64,000 bases of DNA from Trichosphaerium sp. ATCC 40318 (Eukaryota > Discosea > Flabellinia > Trichosidae), in contig JALMLS010000531.1 of NCBI GenBank assembly GCA_038496445.1, positions 124,001 through 188,000 of the forward strand, given 5' to 3'. A program made the translations under genes and the position numbers. The stretch's first letter is position 1. Every line of letters starts with the position of its first letter. Positions 23,797 through 34,413 of this stretch are shown here, piece after piece. Under the pieces are notes generated by a model that searched no databases, had not been told where the DNA came from, and worked only from the letters and a program-made list of their open reading frames with translations.

Positions 23797-24912
23797 ATGG
23801 ACTTCATTACGCTCCCAGTTGAGATAATCACTACTATACTCCTGTACGTCGAGTTTGCACTTCATTCATCTCAAACATGCCATCTCATGCGAGAAATTGT
23901 CCGCAAATACGTTGGATATAGTTCTATCATTGTGAAGTATGAAAGCCAACTATTGACACTTTCTGGAAGCCCTTTGATGAAGAATACGAATATCTACTTG
24001 CATAGAAATATTGCAAGTGATGTAAATCTAAAGGCGTTGGCAAGTGTACACACTATTAAGTTAAAAAGGTGTAGCAACATAACAGATGAGGGCATCATAG
24101 CTTTGACTGGTGTACACGAAATTGATTTGACACATACAAAGGTTACTGATAAGGGATTGAAGGCTTTAGCTGGTGTACATACAATTAAGTTAGAATATTG
24201 TCAAGGAATAACAGATGAAGGTGTCAAAGAGCTTAAAGGAGTTCATTCTATTCATTTAGGGAAAACTAATATTACTGGGGAATGTTTAAAGGCGTTGGCA
24301 GGTGTGCATACTATATTTTTGAATTGTACACCAATTTCTGATTATAATGTGAAAGAGTTGAAAGGAGTTCACACTATTTCATTAGAAAACTGTACCAACA
24401 TTACAGATGACGGTATCAATTCATTAGCAGGCGTACACACTATCAACTTGATTGACTGTATATCTATAACAGATGAGGGTGTCAAGGCATTGGCAGGTGT
24501 ACATAAAATTAGATTATCTTTCTTGAAAACAATTACAGATGATGGCATAATGGCACTAGCAGGTGTACATGAAATCAATCTACTAGGCACCAATGTTACA
24601 GATGAGGGTGTCAAGGCATTGGCTGGTGTACATAAAATCAATTTAGGATACACTGATATTACAGATGATGGTTTAAGGGCCTTGGCTGGTGTGCATACAA
24701 TAAAAATCCCACATTGTCCGTATGTTACGGACTGGGGTATTGCAGCACTTGTTGGTGTTGATACAATTCATATGACTCGATGTCTGAGTGTAGATGGTGA
24801 AGGCTTACTGAAACTTATTGGTGTAAAAAAAGTGGTTTATGGTAGTATTAGTAAACTTATCATTGCTACTTTGAAAAGCAGAGGAGTAATATTGAAAAGG
24901 AGATTGTTTTAG
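23797..24912 (+). CDS. Intronless F-box-like leucine-rich-repeat protein
   Basis: Single exon of 371 residues. The N-terminus MDFITLPVEIITTILLYVEF resembles an F-box (LP.Ei...I..Y). From about residue 80 to 350 it is a tandem array of about a dozen 20-25-residue leucine-rich repeats of the cysteine-containing/AMN1 type: G-V-H-[TKE]-I-x-L-x-x-C-x-x-I-T-D-E-G-[VI]-x-A-L-A. The repeats are strikingly uniform (LAGVHTI recurs). It has no introns, unlike nearly all neighbours, which suggests recent origin by retroposition, transfer or repeat expansion. The F-box plus LRR layout points to substrate recognition in an SCF ubiquitin ligase, if the weak F-box is real. Confidence 0.8.
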   Translation: MDFITLPVEIITTILLYVEFALHSSQTCHLMREIVRKYVGYSSIIVKYESQLLTLSGSPLMKNTNIYLHRNIASDVNLKALASVHTIKLKRCSNITDEGIIALTGVHEIDLTHTKVTDKGLKALAGVHTIKLEYCQGITDEGVKELKGVHSIHLGKTNITGECLKALAGVHTIFLNCTPISDYNVKELKGVHTISLENCTNITDDGINSLAGVHTINLIDCISITDEGVKALAGVHKIRLSFLKTITDDGIMALAGVHEINLLGTNVTDEGVKALAGVHKINLGYTDITDDGLRALAGVHTIKIPHCPYVTDWGIAALVGVDTIHMTRCLSVDGEGLLKLIGVKKVVYGSISKLIIATLKSRGVILKRRLF

Positions 24913-25349
24913 TAGTATTAGTCTCTTCACGTGAGCAACAATAAATTTATACATTAGCTATGTAACAAGAAACTGCGATCAGGAAGTACTCTAACAACTT
25001 GTTGTCCTGTTTCATTCAAGGTCAAGGATGATATTAATTGCATCAACTATGCATAGCTTAAATGGTTTGCACATACGAGTGTGATAGCAACGGTTTTTAA
25101 AATGCAAATTACTTTTTTTTGTCACGTGACACAGTTACTCACTTTTATTGTTTTGTTTGTTTATATGAATACCTCAATAACAGTAATATGGATATCTGGA
25201 GCACAAATAATCGCAACACATCTAGGTATAAATGTTAGTCATATTCTTTCACTGGCTCGAAGGTTGCCTGATGAAAACAAAAAAGATTTTGGTGAAATTT
25301 CATTTTTTTCAAGCTAGATTGTACTGTTTCATTAATTAGTTAATACACA
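24913..25349. other. intergenic spacer
   Basis: No convincing gene. A 78-codon frame at 25081-25317 is mostly hydrophobic with no family signal. A ten-base palindrome GTCACGTGAC lies at 25121-25130 and another CACGTG at 24928-24933; these may be bHLH-type sites. Confidence 0.4.
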
Positions 25350-27293
25350 ATGGAGCTAGTTCCTGACGCGTGGAATACGATATGCTCGTATCTACCGCTG
25401 AGTCAAGCACGTTTTAACGATATTAGTAACAAAAAGTGGATAACGACCTTTTAGAGGTTGAGATTAACGCTTGTTAACAAATACCTATGTGTTACATTGC
25501 AGAACAAACGCCTTTGGCAATCTATAATAATCGAGAGGCGTACTGTAAGCGTACCAAGCGTATCTTGGTTTAATAATGCCATATCAGTGCGTTTGAAGCA
25601 TTTTCCGATTCTAATATTAATATTAACGCTAGAATACGCTTTTTCTAACTCTGCGCAACGCAGCGTCACGTAAATGGCTTGAATATATTTTAAACAACTG
25701 TAAATCGCTTCAAACGCTCTCTTGGGGCTGGGGAGTAGAGACAGCGCGAGCTTCGGACGTTATTTGTCAAGTGCTTGATACCAATCCCAATATACGCAGT
25801 ATACGCATGACAAACCACCCTAGTGCGTACGTGTCACTCTATTTTATCTGAATATTAGTTGAATGATATCCTAGGAGAGGTACAGAGAGTGGTATTATAG
25901 CAATAAGTCCAAAACTAAAAAACATATCTTCTTTGTCTTTGCGTGGGATTAAATTACGTAGTAACGCGTTGAATGCACTTGTAACACATTGTACAAACTT
26001 GGAAGTGTTGAATCTACAAGGTGTATACTCTATACAAGAAACACAAACAGAAGTACGCAGTCATAAATCTAACAATAAAAAAGTCAAAAAAGTCATTGGA
26101 AAAACAATTGTTTAACTCCTTTTTTTAGTTTGATACGTTAAACGTGGATAATCTAAGAACCCTCAATTTACGACATTGTATGCTTAGTCCACGTGCTACT
26201 CAGTTTTTAAGTCGCTGTGTGAACTTGACAGGTAAAATTCATTGAATTTGTGAAACGTTTCTTTAATGATTTTTCTTTCGCCTGTAGACCTTGACCTGGA
26301 GAGGAATATAGTCTCCAATGGTATTCTTCAATGCAAAAAGTTGAAGAGATTGCGTGTGACAGTAACCGAAAGACCAGATTTTCCAACAGAGTCATGGATT
26401 GAGTTTTTTTCAAATCTACCTGACTTGGAAAGCATCTTGTAAGTACCGTTTTATTATCGCTTGGTTAACTCTGTCTCAGATTGATTTCCACAAAAGCTGA
26501 GTTGTACATACCGTGCATAGCTTCCAACTGTAAAAAATTAACTGAGGTGATGCTATCAAAGTGCACGTGAGTAATTTTTCAAGCAACATATTGTTTGTCT
26601 AACGTATTTTGTCTCTAGAGTAACAGATGAAGCACTGGTTGATCTAGCCAATTCGTGTCATAATCTCGAGTTTTTAGATATGACAAAAACTACGGGTTAC
26701 ACTGATATTGCTATTGAAGCTATAGCAGATGGATTGAGAACACTAAAACGCTTAAATATTCATGTAAGCAATTCGCTTTTTTTTTCTTCTTTTTTTCTAA
26801 TTTTTGCTCAGCAACCTGGAATTTCTTACACTGCTATTGAGAAAGTGGCAAATCATTGTAAAGAATTATACAAGGTAAATTAAAAGCTGTGGTTTAAGAA
26901 TTAAATAACGCTTAATGCTGTTTTTAGGTCGAGTTATATGCATCAAGTATACGAGATGAAACAATTCGATTGTTTTGTAAAAATTGCATCAACCTGATTC
27001 AGTTATATTGTGTCAAGTGTTTTAACTTAACTGATAAGGTGTTTGAATATTTACCATTTGCTATAAAGCCATGGAAACTAACATTCAAAGCAAAGGTAAG
27101 TTGGTTTTTTAATGAAAAAAAAAATTTCCCATAATCGTATCAGAAAAACCTGCTAAAACTACCTACTCAGATACTTCCAATAAGTCAGTTTTCAGAGGAT
27201 GTTGTTGAAGAGTTTAAACAAAAATATGGTGGATGCACAAACCAAGTGAGGTTGGTAATTCCAATGACTAAAAAGATAACACCGGAACAATAA
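25350..27293 (+). CDS. F-box / leucine-rich-repeat protein
   Basis: ATG 25350 (MELVPDAWNTICSYLPLSQ); about twelve exons; stop 27291-27293. The start is an F-box: VPDAWNTICSYLPLSQ joined through a GC-AG intron to LRLTLVNKYLCVTLQNKRLW. The rest consists of LRRs of the FBXL/AMN1 type: NNCKSLQTLSW, LKNISSLSLRGIKL, CTNLEVLNLQGV, NLRTLNLRHCML, CHNLEFLDMTKTTGYTDIAIEAIADGLRTLKRLNI, NLIQLYCVKCFNLTDKV. Introns include 25407-25454 (GC-AG) and several 45-60-nt GT-AG ones. Inferred role: SCF ubiquitin-ligase substrate adaptor. Unlike its neighbour at 23797 it is intron-rich and its repeats are divergent, so the two are not a recent tandem pair. Confidence 0.82.
25407..25454 (+). other. GC-AG intron
   Basis: Donor AGCACGT after CAA, acceptor CCTTTTAG. 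No GT donor in the correct phase exists; GC splicing joins the two halves of the F-box (LPLSQ / RLRLTLVNK). Confidence 0.6.
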
Positions 27294-27327
27294 AAAAAAC
27301 AATTCAACACTTTTATTTTTTTAACTA

Positions 27328-29309
27328 TTATATTTCCAAAAGACCAGATTCAAGCCAATCTTTCAAGTATACGCATTTATAAGGTGTAATATTTCCATTT
27401 GGATCATCAGTACATTTATCAGCAACCTTGATAGAAATACATAAGAACTCATGAGCTAACGAGTGAGGCAAAAAAAATCAAAACAAAACCAAAGAAAAAA
27501 GAAAACAAATTTTTTTTACAAAAGACCTTGTTTGCTTTGGTTCTCTTTTATGGTTTGGATAGTTTTTTGTTGTGAAAAAGAACCCTCAAAAATGCGTACA
27601 GGACATGCTCCGCAAGGTGACGAAGTTAAACCATTTTCTTTAGGACTACCTCTAGAAACTTTATAGAGTATCAAATCTGGGTTTTGAGGAGAAGGAAACA
27701 TTTCAATACGACCATCATAAACAAGTGTATGAAGTAAAGTAACAACATCTGCTTCTTGTAATTCTGAAGGAGATTTTGTGTTTAAGTTGTTTCTAACATC
27801 CTTTGCAGACACAAAACCCTAGAAAGAAAAACGTCAAAAAAAATCTTTCAAAAAACAAATTAAAAAAAAAGTCGCATTTGAAGATCGCCATATAAATGCG
27901 ATTGCTGGCATCCTCTCTGGGGAAGGTTTAAACCAACGAAAAGTTTTGTATTGTTTGAGGCGGTGAAAAAAGTGAGAAAATAATCAAACCTCTTTTCAGT
28001 GTTCCAGTGGATTAATTCTAAGTGGGATGTACCTTTAACTTTATCAATTCATAAGTTTCATGACTCAAATGGTCAACAAATTCGTGATCAAATTCAAGCT
28101 CTGCATTATACCAAACACCACCTCTATGATCAGGATGTGGAGTGAGTCTATCTAGAATATATCGCCGCTTTATTTTTGACTAAATAAGACATGAATTAGT
28201 GGGTAAAAAAAAGAAGACAAGTTCATCCAACACTACTGTGGTCGAAAGCAATGGGAAATTTATCGATTTGCTTTGGTCTTGGCCGTTTAATTGTAATTAA
28301 CAAACAAAACGGACTCAAATTATTTTGTAAGAGCAGAAAGAGAAATACACGTGCCTGAATAGATCTGAACGGTTTAATGATTTTATCTTTTGTAAGTTGT
28401 TCCAAGGCTTTATTCAACAAATTACTTCTCATACCAACCTTACGTGTCAATGATCTTTTTAGAATGCCTATAATCGATAGCAAATGTCAGTTGTAAATTA
28501 TATAAATGAGATAACTCTTGACGGCCATAACCAATTCAACTTGTTTTCGTTGGTTTTTTTTTTGGTGGCTTGAAAGAAAACATAGTGTATTTATTGAAGC
28601 TGACCTTGTGTGCCAGTCTCTTCTATATATCTAGATATTAAGGTTAATGTACATACAATACACGGTCATAATTGAAAAAGTAAGAGTAGGTGTTTACCTG
28701 TAGATTGAAAACTTCTCATCTGATAGCTCTCGAATTCTTGTAAAAAAACCCGTTAGAATCAGTTATGAACGTTTTACAGTAGTACTTGTCCCAGTCCGCG
28801 TAAGGGACTAATTTAAATACATTCGCTCCACTCATTGCATCCTAAAATCATCAACTAAAGTTACACAAAAACCACGTGAGAATTGTCTCAACGCTAATTT
28901 TGATTTCTGGAAATTTCGCAAAATCTATGTTTGTTCGCGTATTTTGGTCTGTTTGCTTACTACTAGCATTGTTATACGTCTTTCTTTTAGCAACTAAAGC
29001 CAAACGACGTTAATATTAGTTGAAACAGCGTGCTTTCGTTTACCTGATTGATAGCGTCTCCTCTTGCTTCCATAGAGATGTCTGAAGACATAGAAGCGTT
29101 AAGAACATCCCATAGAGCCCCCTTTTCATCGTTAACAATTAAAAACGTTTATAATGCGCATTAACGAACATTGGGATAGTTGCCGAGCTGGCTCATCTAT
29201 TATTTGTTAGAACAGGCTTATACGGTTGCTCAGTTTATAAAAACCGCGATTTAATACGCACAATTTGTTTTTTGGCAGTTGTAATGGCGTTGCTGACCTC
29301 GTCCGTCAT
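27328..29309 (-). CDS. POLR3F: DNA-directed RNA polymerase III subunit RPC6 (POLR3F/RPC34)
   Basis: Minus strand, ATG at 29309 (MTDEVSNAITTAKKQI), stop at 27328-27330, about nine exons. The N-terminal winged helix is spread over small exons: QLGNYPN, GALWDVLNASM, EARGDAINQDAMSG. The second winged helix reads IRELSDEKFSIYR, YIEETGTQGI, GMRSNLLNKALEQL and KDKIIKPFRSIQ, matching family wording such as 'LNK.L..Le.kklIK..KS'. Then come GGVWYNAELEFDHEFVDHL and a third helix domain with LLHTLVYDGRIEM. The C-terminus has the four-cysteine pattern CGACP..DKC.......KC with the ending YLKDWLESGLL, as in POLR3F. This subunit bridges TFIIIB and Pol III during initiation. Introns use donors GTGCGT, GTTCGT, GTCAGC and one GC (28180-28354). 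Confidence 0.9.
28180..28354 (-). other. GC-AG intron
   Basis: Minus-strand donor CAG|GCACGT, acceptor TATTTAG. Only GC splicing keeps the frame between FRSIQ and SKIKRRYIL. Confidence 0.65.
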
Positions 29310-29372
29310 GTTGTTAATAAGACTTAACCAACTGCTAATTAGTTGCGTGTAGATATTTGGCGGGCTCTACAA
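29310..29372. promoter_or_regulatory. Putative bidirectional promoter between RPC6 and the 94-aa gene
   Basis: Only 63 bp separate the two divergent start codons, so the promoter elements and 5' leaders must overlap or lie here. No specific motif claimed. Confidence 0.4.
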
Positions 29373-29749
29373 ATGAGCCGAGCACCGCCTACAGCGCCTA
29401 GAAAAGCTAAAAAAAGACGTCGGAAGGTTTATTCAGAAGCGTCATTGAAACGAACGCCACAACCTGTAATTGGTACGTAGCGTAAACTAATGCATGCCCT
29501 TACAAGCGTTTAGACGTTGATTCGTTAATTTCTTCTTCTGTTGCTACACTTATTGAGGATAACACAGCAGAAGCCGTTCAAGAGAGTATGTTCACTTACC
29601 TAGATGCAAAATATCGTAACTGACGATTCTACATAGCTCTGGCACAAGATATGCTTGAAATGTTAAGAGATAACCAGCATTTGATTGCAGTTGACGCTTG
29701 GATGTATGAACACGAGGATACAACCCCTCTACACTATGTAAATTACTAA
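29373..29749 (+). CDS. Small basic-to-acidic hypothetical protein (94 aa)
   Basis: Three exons, 29373-29472, 29514-29585 and 29637-29749, joined by 41- and 51-nt introns. The start MSRAPPTAPRKAKKRRRKVY is strongly basic (a possible nuclear localisation signal). It is followed by a helical, acidic stretch (SLISSSVATLIEDNTAEAV, LAQDMLEMLRDNQHLI) and ends HYVNY. It lies head-to-head with RPC6, with only 63 bp between the two starts, so a shared bidirectional promoter is likely. No family recognised. Confidence 0.6.
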
Positions 29750-30053
29750 ATGACACTTCAAAAAAATCAACAGTAAAAGATTGCTTTGTTTTAGCCAGTT
29801 TTAAACGGTTTTCTGTAGTAAGTTTACCCTTGTGTTCAAAAACGAAAGCAATAGCCAACTGACATGCACAGCATCTTTATACACACGTGTGGGTTATGTT
29901 AGGACCTTAATTAGATTGACGACCTAAGTTCGCGTTTTCGTTCTTCCCGAAGTCATTTATTCAAAAAAGGCCTCAGAAGCGAAATACAGTAGTACCTTCA
30001 ATAAACTAAGGCTCCACTGTCGTTCGAGCACTGATAAAAGAGCACTACAAAAA
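29750..30053. other. intergenic spacer
   Basis: Antisense frames here are shadows. A CACGTG site lies at 29884-29889. Nothing else recognised. Confidence 0.4.
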
Positions 30054-32781
30054 ATGTGGAGCGAAACTCTCAAGTGGTACATGCTTTATACGCTATGCAT
30101 ATGTTCAACTGTCCTGGGAGGTACGTTAGCGTATCAATTGTGTCTATATATTTTTTGTAGCTGAAATTGAATTGATGTACAAACTGTTCTTCGTTATCGC
30201 CATTACGCTCTGATTGGAGGGTAATTGAGCGTTTTCAATTTGTCGAAAAAGAAATCAGCAACGCAACTTTGAAACACTCCATCAAAGGCTTTCAAGCGAT
30301 TTTTAATATGTAACTATTGCAATCTAACTCTTTTCAGCAACTCCGATTGGTAATGGAGTACATTTCACAAACAATAACCAAATACTCAAAATAGCACTTC
30401 CAACTCCTGTGACAGAGTATACAGTCACAGCGTGGGTTAACGTTTTGTACGCTACAATCGTCACACAAAAAGTTTTGCTTTTTCAGTAATTCAAAAAAAA
30501 GCAAAAAAACACTTACAAGCCTGCTTCTTGCTTATTTTGGCTAGTGCTGATATTGGAACCAATACCCTTATATCTTCTGCGCCACCAGGAGAGTGCGATG
30601 GTGGATTCCGATCTTCGTTAGAGCAAAACTTCAATGGGCTTGATTCGGAAGGTGATTTTGAACTAAGAAATAATAACGGTCTTGGTAGTTGTGGTCCTCC
30701 ACAAACTATGTATGACGCTGAACTCCTTGGTGGTTATTGGGTACACAATTATTTACCATTCCTTTTGGGAGGGTTTTTTTGAAAAGAAAATGTAGTATGA
30801 GTTATTCTTGCTAACACAGTTTTTTGTTTCGGTTAGAACTTTGTTGCCATATCATACAAGCTATCAAAAATATCTCATTACTTTAAAGGATTTTCAAATA
30901 GTAGTGCTGGTGTTCAAAACGGCGTATTTGCTCCTAATCTCACTACAGTAATTCAATTTGGACCTGGTTTAACGGTATGAGGCTTTCTTTCTTTTTTCTT
31001 AAAGAACCAAATAATAGACAACACAACAAACTCCTTATCCTAGTGTTGGCTTGAGTTTATTTTATTAATGTCTTTGGTGTAGGGTTATATTGATGAGATA
31101 GTTATCTGGGACTCTGCATTAACTGTAAACGAACTTGTTGGTTTAGAGGATTTGTCATTTTATGGCAGTCATCCAGGCGTGAACTCGCACTTCACATTTG
31201 ATGGAGCTAATTATATTCATCGAACAGTATGTCGAGCGAATTACAGCGCTTTAGAGGGAGACCTTGTTGCAACAGCAGAAAGTATCAATGGCGCTGCTCT
31301 ACCATGTGGTACATAACTTGCTTACTTTCAGCGTTTCAAAAAGAAGCTGTAATACAATTTACTAAAACAGTCTAGTTGATGATTCGGCGTTCCCTTTTAG
31401 TCCTACTGCGCCTGCAAATGATCCACCGCTACCTCCTGTATCACCAACAACCGTAGTTCCTACAACTACAGCTCCTACATTCATACCAACAACAATAGCG
31501 CCGCCAATGATATTACCAACAACATTATTGCCAACAACGCTGTCTCCGACAACAACACTGGCGCCAACAACATTATCTCCAACGACGATACCTCCAACAA
31601 CTATGTCTCCAACAACACTAGTGCCAACATTATCTCCAACGACAATACCTCCCACTACATTGCCACCAACAACTTCTTCGCCATCACTCGCCCCAGCAAT
31701 GCCTCCTATGTCCACAACTCCACCAACTACGCTAGTACCTACAGTAGCAGCAACCGCACCAACAGTGGTCCCTTCAATAGTGTCAGCAACTACTTTACCT
31801 CCTACAGAGAACATTGCGGGCGGAGCATCACAACCAACTTCTCCTGATACTCTAGCACCTTTTTCTCTAGATTTTCCAGATGTTCCTACTGGAGAACCTT
31901 TTAATCGAGGTTCTCAGACTACAATAATTCCAGGAGGCTCTCCTCGTCCTCAATCTGAGAGTGTTGAATGTGAAGATGGTACCTCTCAGATACAAGGAGT
32001 GTGTAACATCTCACGTAGCTACCCTATATTCTCAGGTATGTTTGTACCAAACTTAAGGGTTTTTGCACGATGTATTGACTGACTCTCTTAGGAACCGTTA
32101 TCATTGATAAGAACTATACTATTGAATATGGTACTACCAAATATTGCTGTGTTGTAAAATTAACACGTGATTTTGTTTAGATAGAGTAGTGTTTAGTAAT
32201 CTTACTATGAACTTTGCTGATGGTATTGTTCTTGAGGTTACAGAGTGTCCTGAGCTTCTAGGAACGACTACCTTCAATCTTAATGCTACAGAGCTTAAAG
32301 TGTTGCTATTAACAGTACCACCTACATGTATTATAAATCTAGAAAATGTGGAAGTACTAAACAACACAAACAAGGGATGCGCAGTGCAAGGTAAATAATC
32401 GAAATATTTTTATTGAGAACTCACGTAACAGTCTATCAAAAAACAATATTACTACTTCCTTTAAACCTGGCTATGAGTGCCACTGGTTAAAATGCACTAA
32501 ATTTTTTCACAATTTGAAGTTTGTTCTGTTGCTAACTTTTTTCAGAAAATACTGCGCTCTTTGCTGTTTTCTCAAAATGTCCTACTGAAGAAGACGAAAA
32601 CAATGGCACCATGACTATAATTCTTATTGCTGTTGCATGTGTAGTAGCTGCATTAGCTGCAGCTACAGTAGTGGTAGTATTATTAGTACCAAGCATCCAG
32701 AATGCTGTGTTGCCGTTTAGATCTATGCCACCAGAAAGGAGTAATATCATTGGTAGGATTGTAACTGCAGAAGACGCTTAA
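30054..32781 (+). CDS. LamG-like, Thr/Pro-stalked single-pass surface protein
   Basis: ATG 30054 with signal peptide (MWSETLKWYMLYTLCICSTV); about eleven exons; stop 32779-32781. The first domain resembles a LamG/concanavalin-like jelly roll: GVHFTNNNQILKIALP, EYTVTAWVNVFADIG, NFVAISYKLSK, GYIDEIVIWDSAL. The phrase 'G.iDEi.iwd.al' is typical of that fold. A stalk follows with about 25 repeats of the type [IL]-x-P-T-T (31440-31800), likely heavily O-glycosylated. A Cys-containing membrane-proximal domain comes next, then a transmembrane helix (TMTIILIAVACVVAALAAA) and a short cytoplasmic tail ending RIVTAEDA. Inferred role: carbohydrate or matrix binding at the cell surface. Confidence 0.8.
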
Positions 32782-32982
32782 AGATCTTAGCAAGACTCCA
32801 TTTTTTAATCCTATCATGTGACCATAACGAGGTCATATTATTAGGTATAGGATCACATTAAATTGGTCGGAGCAATAAAGAGCTGTACAATTAAAAAAAA
32901 ATGATATAGAAAACCTGTTTTGTTTTATTCAAACGATGGTGAATGTACAAAGTTGTTTGAATTTCAATTGTAATTTTGTGGT

Positions 32983-33971
32983 TTATACTTTTGCCAATAC
33001 AGCCCTGAATTTCTTGAGTGCTGGATCATCTTTGCTGACCAAACCCTGCTTTGCTTTACGAACTTGTGACACGACTTTATCAAACTTTTTCATATCAGGT
33101 ACTTCAAATACGCCATCTCCATTGATCTTGTTATTTGGCATCTTCTTGTATCGTTGTGCTTGTTTTGTGTCTTTACCCCAACCACATGCCCAAAGTGCAT
33201 CAGGCTCAACAAGAGGATGAATAGAACCTTTGGAATCCAAATAGAATCCACTTTTAAACCCTTGACATCCTGTTTTGTTGATCACTTTACAAGCACCCTT
33301 CAATACCTCAAGTACAGCCGCAAGTGTTGCATTGGCTTTTGGCATTCCTGTCATGACATAAAAGGTTCTTTTGCTGATCGGTTGGTTTCCTAGATCGATG
33401 GATGAGTCATAAATCATAACCAAAGAGAATCAAACAAGTAACATACCTAAACCAGATTTGATTTTTTCTTCAATCCATGCTGTGCGAACTGCTTTTTGAA
33501 TCTTGTCGTATGGTGTCCACCATGTCTTCATTGAGCAAGAATCGCTGATATGAGCACAATAATTTGTACCATTTGGATTTGGGCTGATGATTCCAACACA
33601 TGGTCCCAAACCAGCAACACCACAAGGTTTTGCTATCATAAACTATTAGACTCTATTCCATAAGAATGAAAACTTACGCAATGATTTCATGAATGTGCCT
33701 CCGACACCTCCTCCAACAGTTGCAGGTTTAACTGAAGGCTTCTTTGTACTATCACAAAGAGTGTTAATAATTGGATTTCGCATGATGAGCAATCTACGTA
33801 CACTTTCTCTCCATGAGCTTTCTTTTGAAGCATTTGTTGTTTTCGTTGTTTGGCTTCTTCTCTCATTCGAAGTTGTTTCTCTGTTGGTGGTGCCTTTGTT
33901 GGTTTCTTCTTTTGAGTAACACGTTTCGTTGTCTTGTTTTTGTTTCCAGTCGTTGATCTTTGTTTTGACAT
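32983..33971 (-). CDS. Three-copy family, copy 1: basic N-terminus plus Cys/His domain
   Basis: Minus strand, ATG 33971 (MSKQRSTTGNKNKTTKRV), stop 32983-32985; four exons with the same intron positions as the other two copies. The N-terminal ~60 residues are Lys/Gln-rich and probably disordered. The conserved part contains KPCGVAGLGPCVGIISP, NYCAHISDSCSMKTWW, KRTFYVMTGMPKAN, NKTGCQGFKSGFYLD and EPDALWACGWGKD. No signal peptide or membrane segment. The G-P-C-[IV]-G-I-I ... C-A-H-I spacing recalls the Cys and His of CheD/NTAN1-type amidases (low-confidence inference). This copy is the most divergent of the three, and its 3' flank differs from theirs. Confidence 0.72.
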
Positions 33972-34413
33972 TGTGTTGGTTTTTTTTGAAGCTTGTTGTT
34001 GTGTTGTGTGTTGGTTGTTGTTGATTTTGATTGTTTTACAAGTCAGTGAAAACAAATGATGCGACAACAAATTTTTGTTTTTTTGTTTACTCGATACACA
34101 CTTTGTTACACGTGCATTAATCTCGCGATTTTTAGTGCTACCAACTGGCACTGCCTACATAGAGCGTTATCAACCTATTCAATGGTATATTTGTAGTCAT
34201 ACTAAAACTTTGGTGGGTTAACCACGCTCGCGCTTAACACAAGAACGTGACTAGAAGCCCACTACTATCAATAGGTTGTTAATATTAACTTCTTTATGTA
34301 AAATCTCATCGGGAAACATCGTGAACAACACGAATCTTTACATGAGAAAGTACGATCCCACAAACCGATTTTGTACAATCTAAATAAGGGAAATATCACG
34401 TGTCACTGCGTAA
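33972..34413. other. intergenic spacer
   Basis: Promoter side of copy 1. It lacks the ~180-bp upstream block shared by copies 2 and 3. A CACGTG site is at 34397-34402. No gene supported. Confidence 0.45.

Noticed and set aside
25081-25317. 78-codon frame between the two LRR genes
   Set aside because: Mostly hydrophobic residues and no recognisable domain; probably non-coding.
31362-31814. Antisense 150-codon Val/Gly-rich frame
   Set aside because: Shadow of the Thr/Pro stalk of the surface protein; same composition effect.
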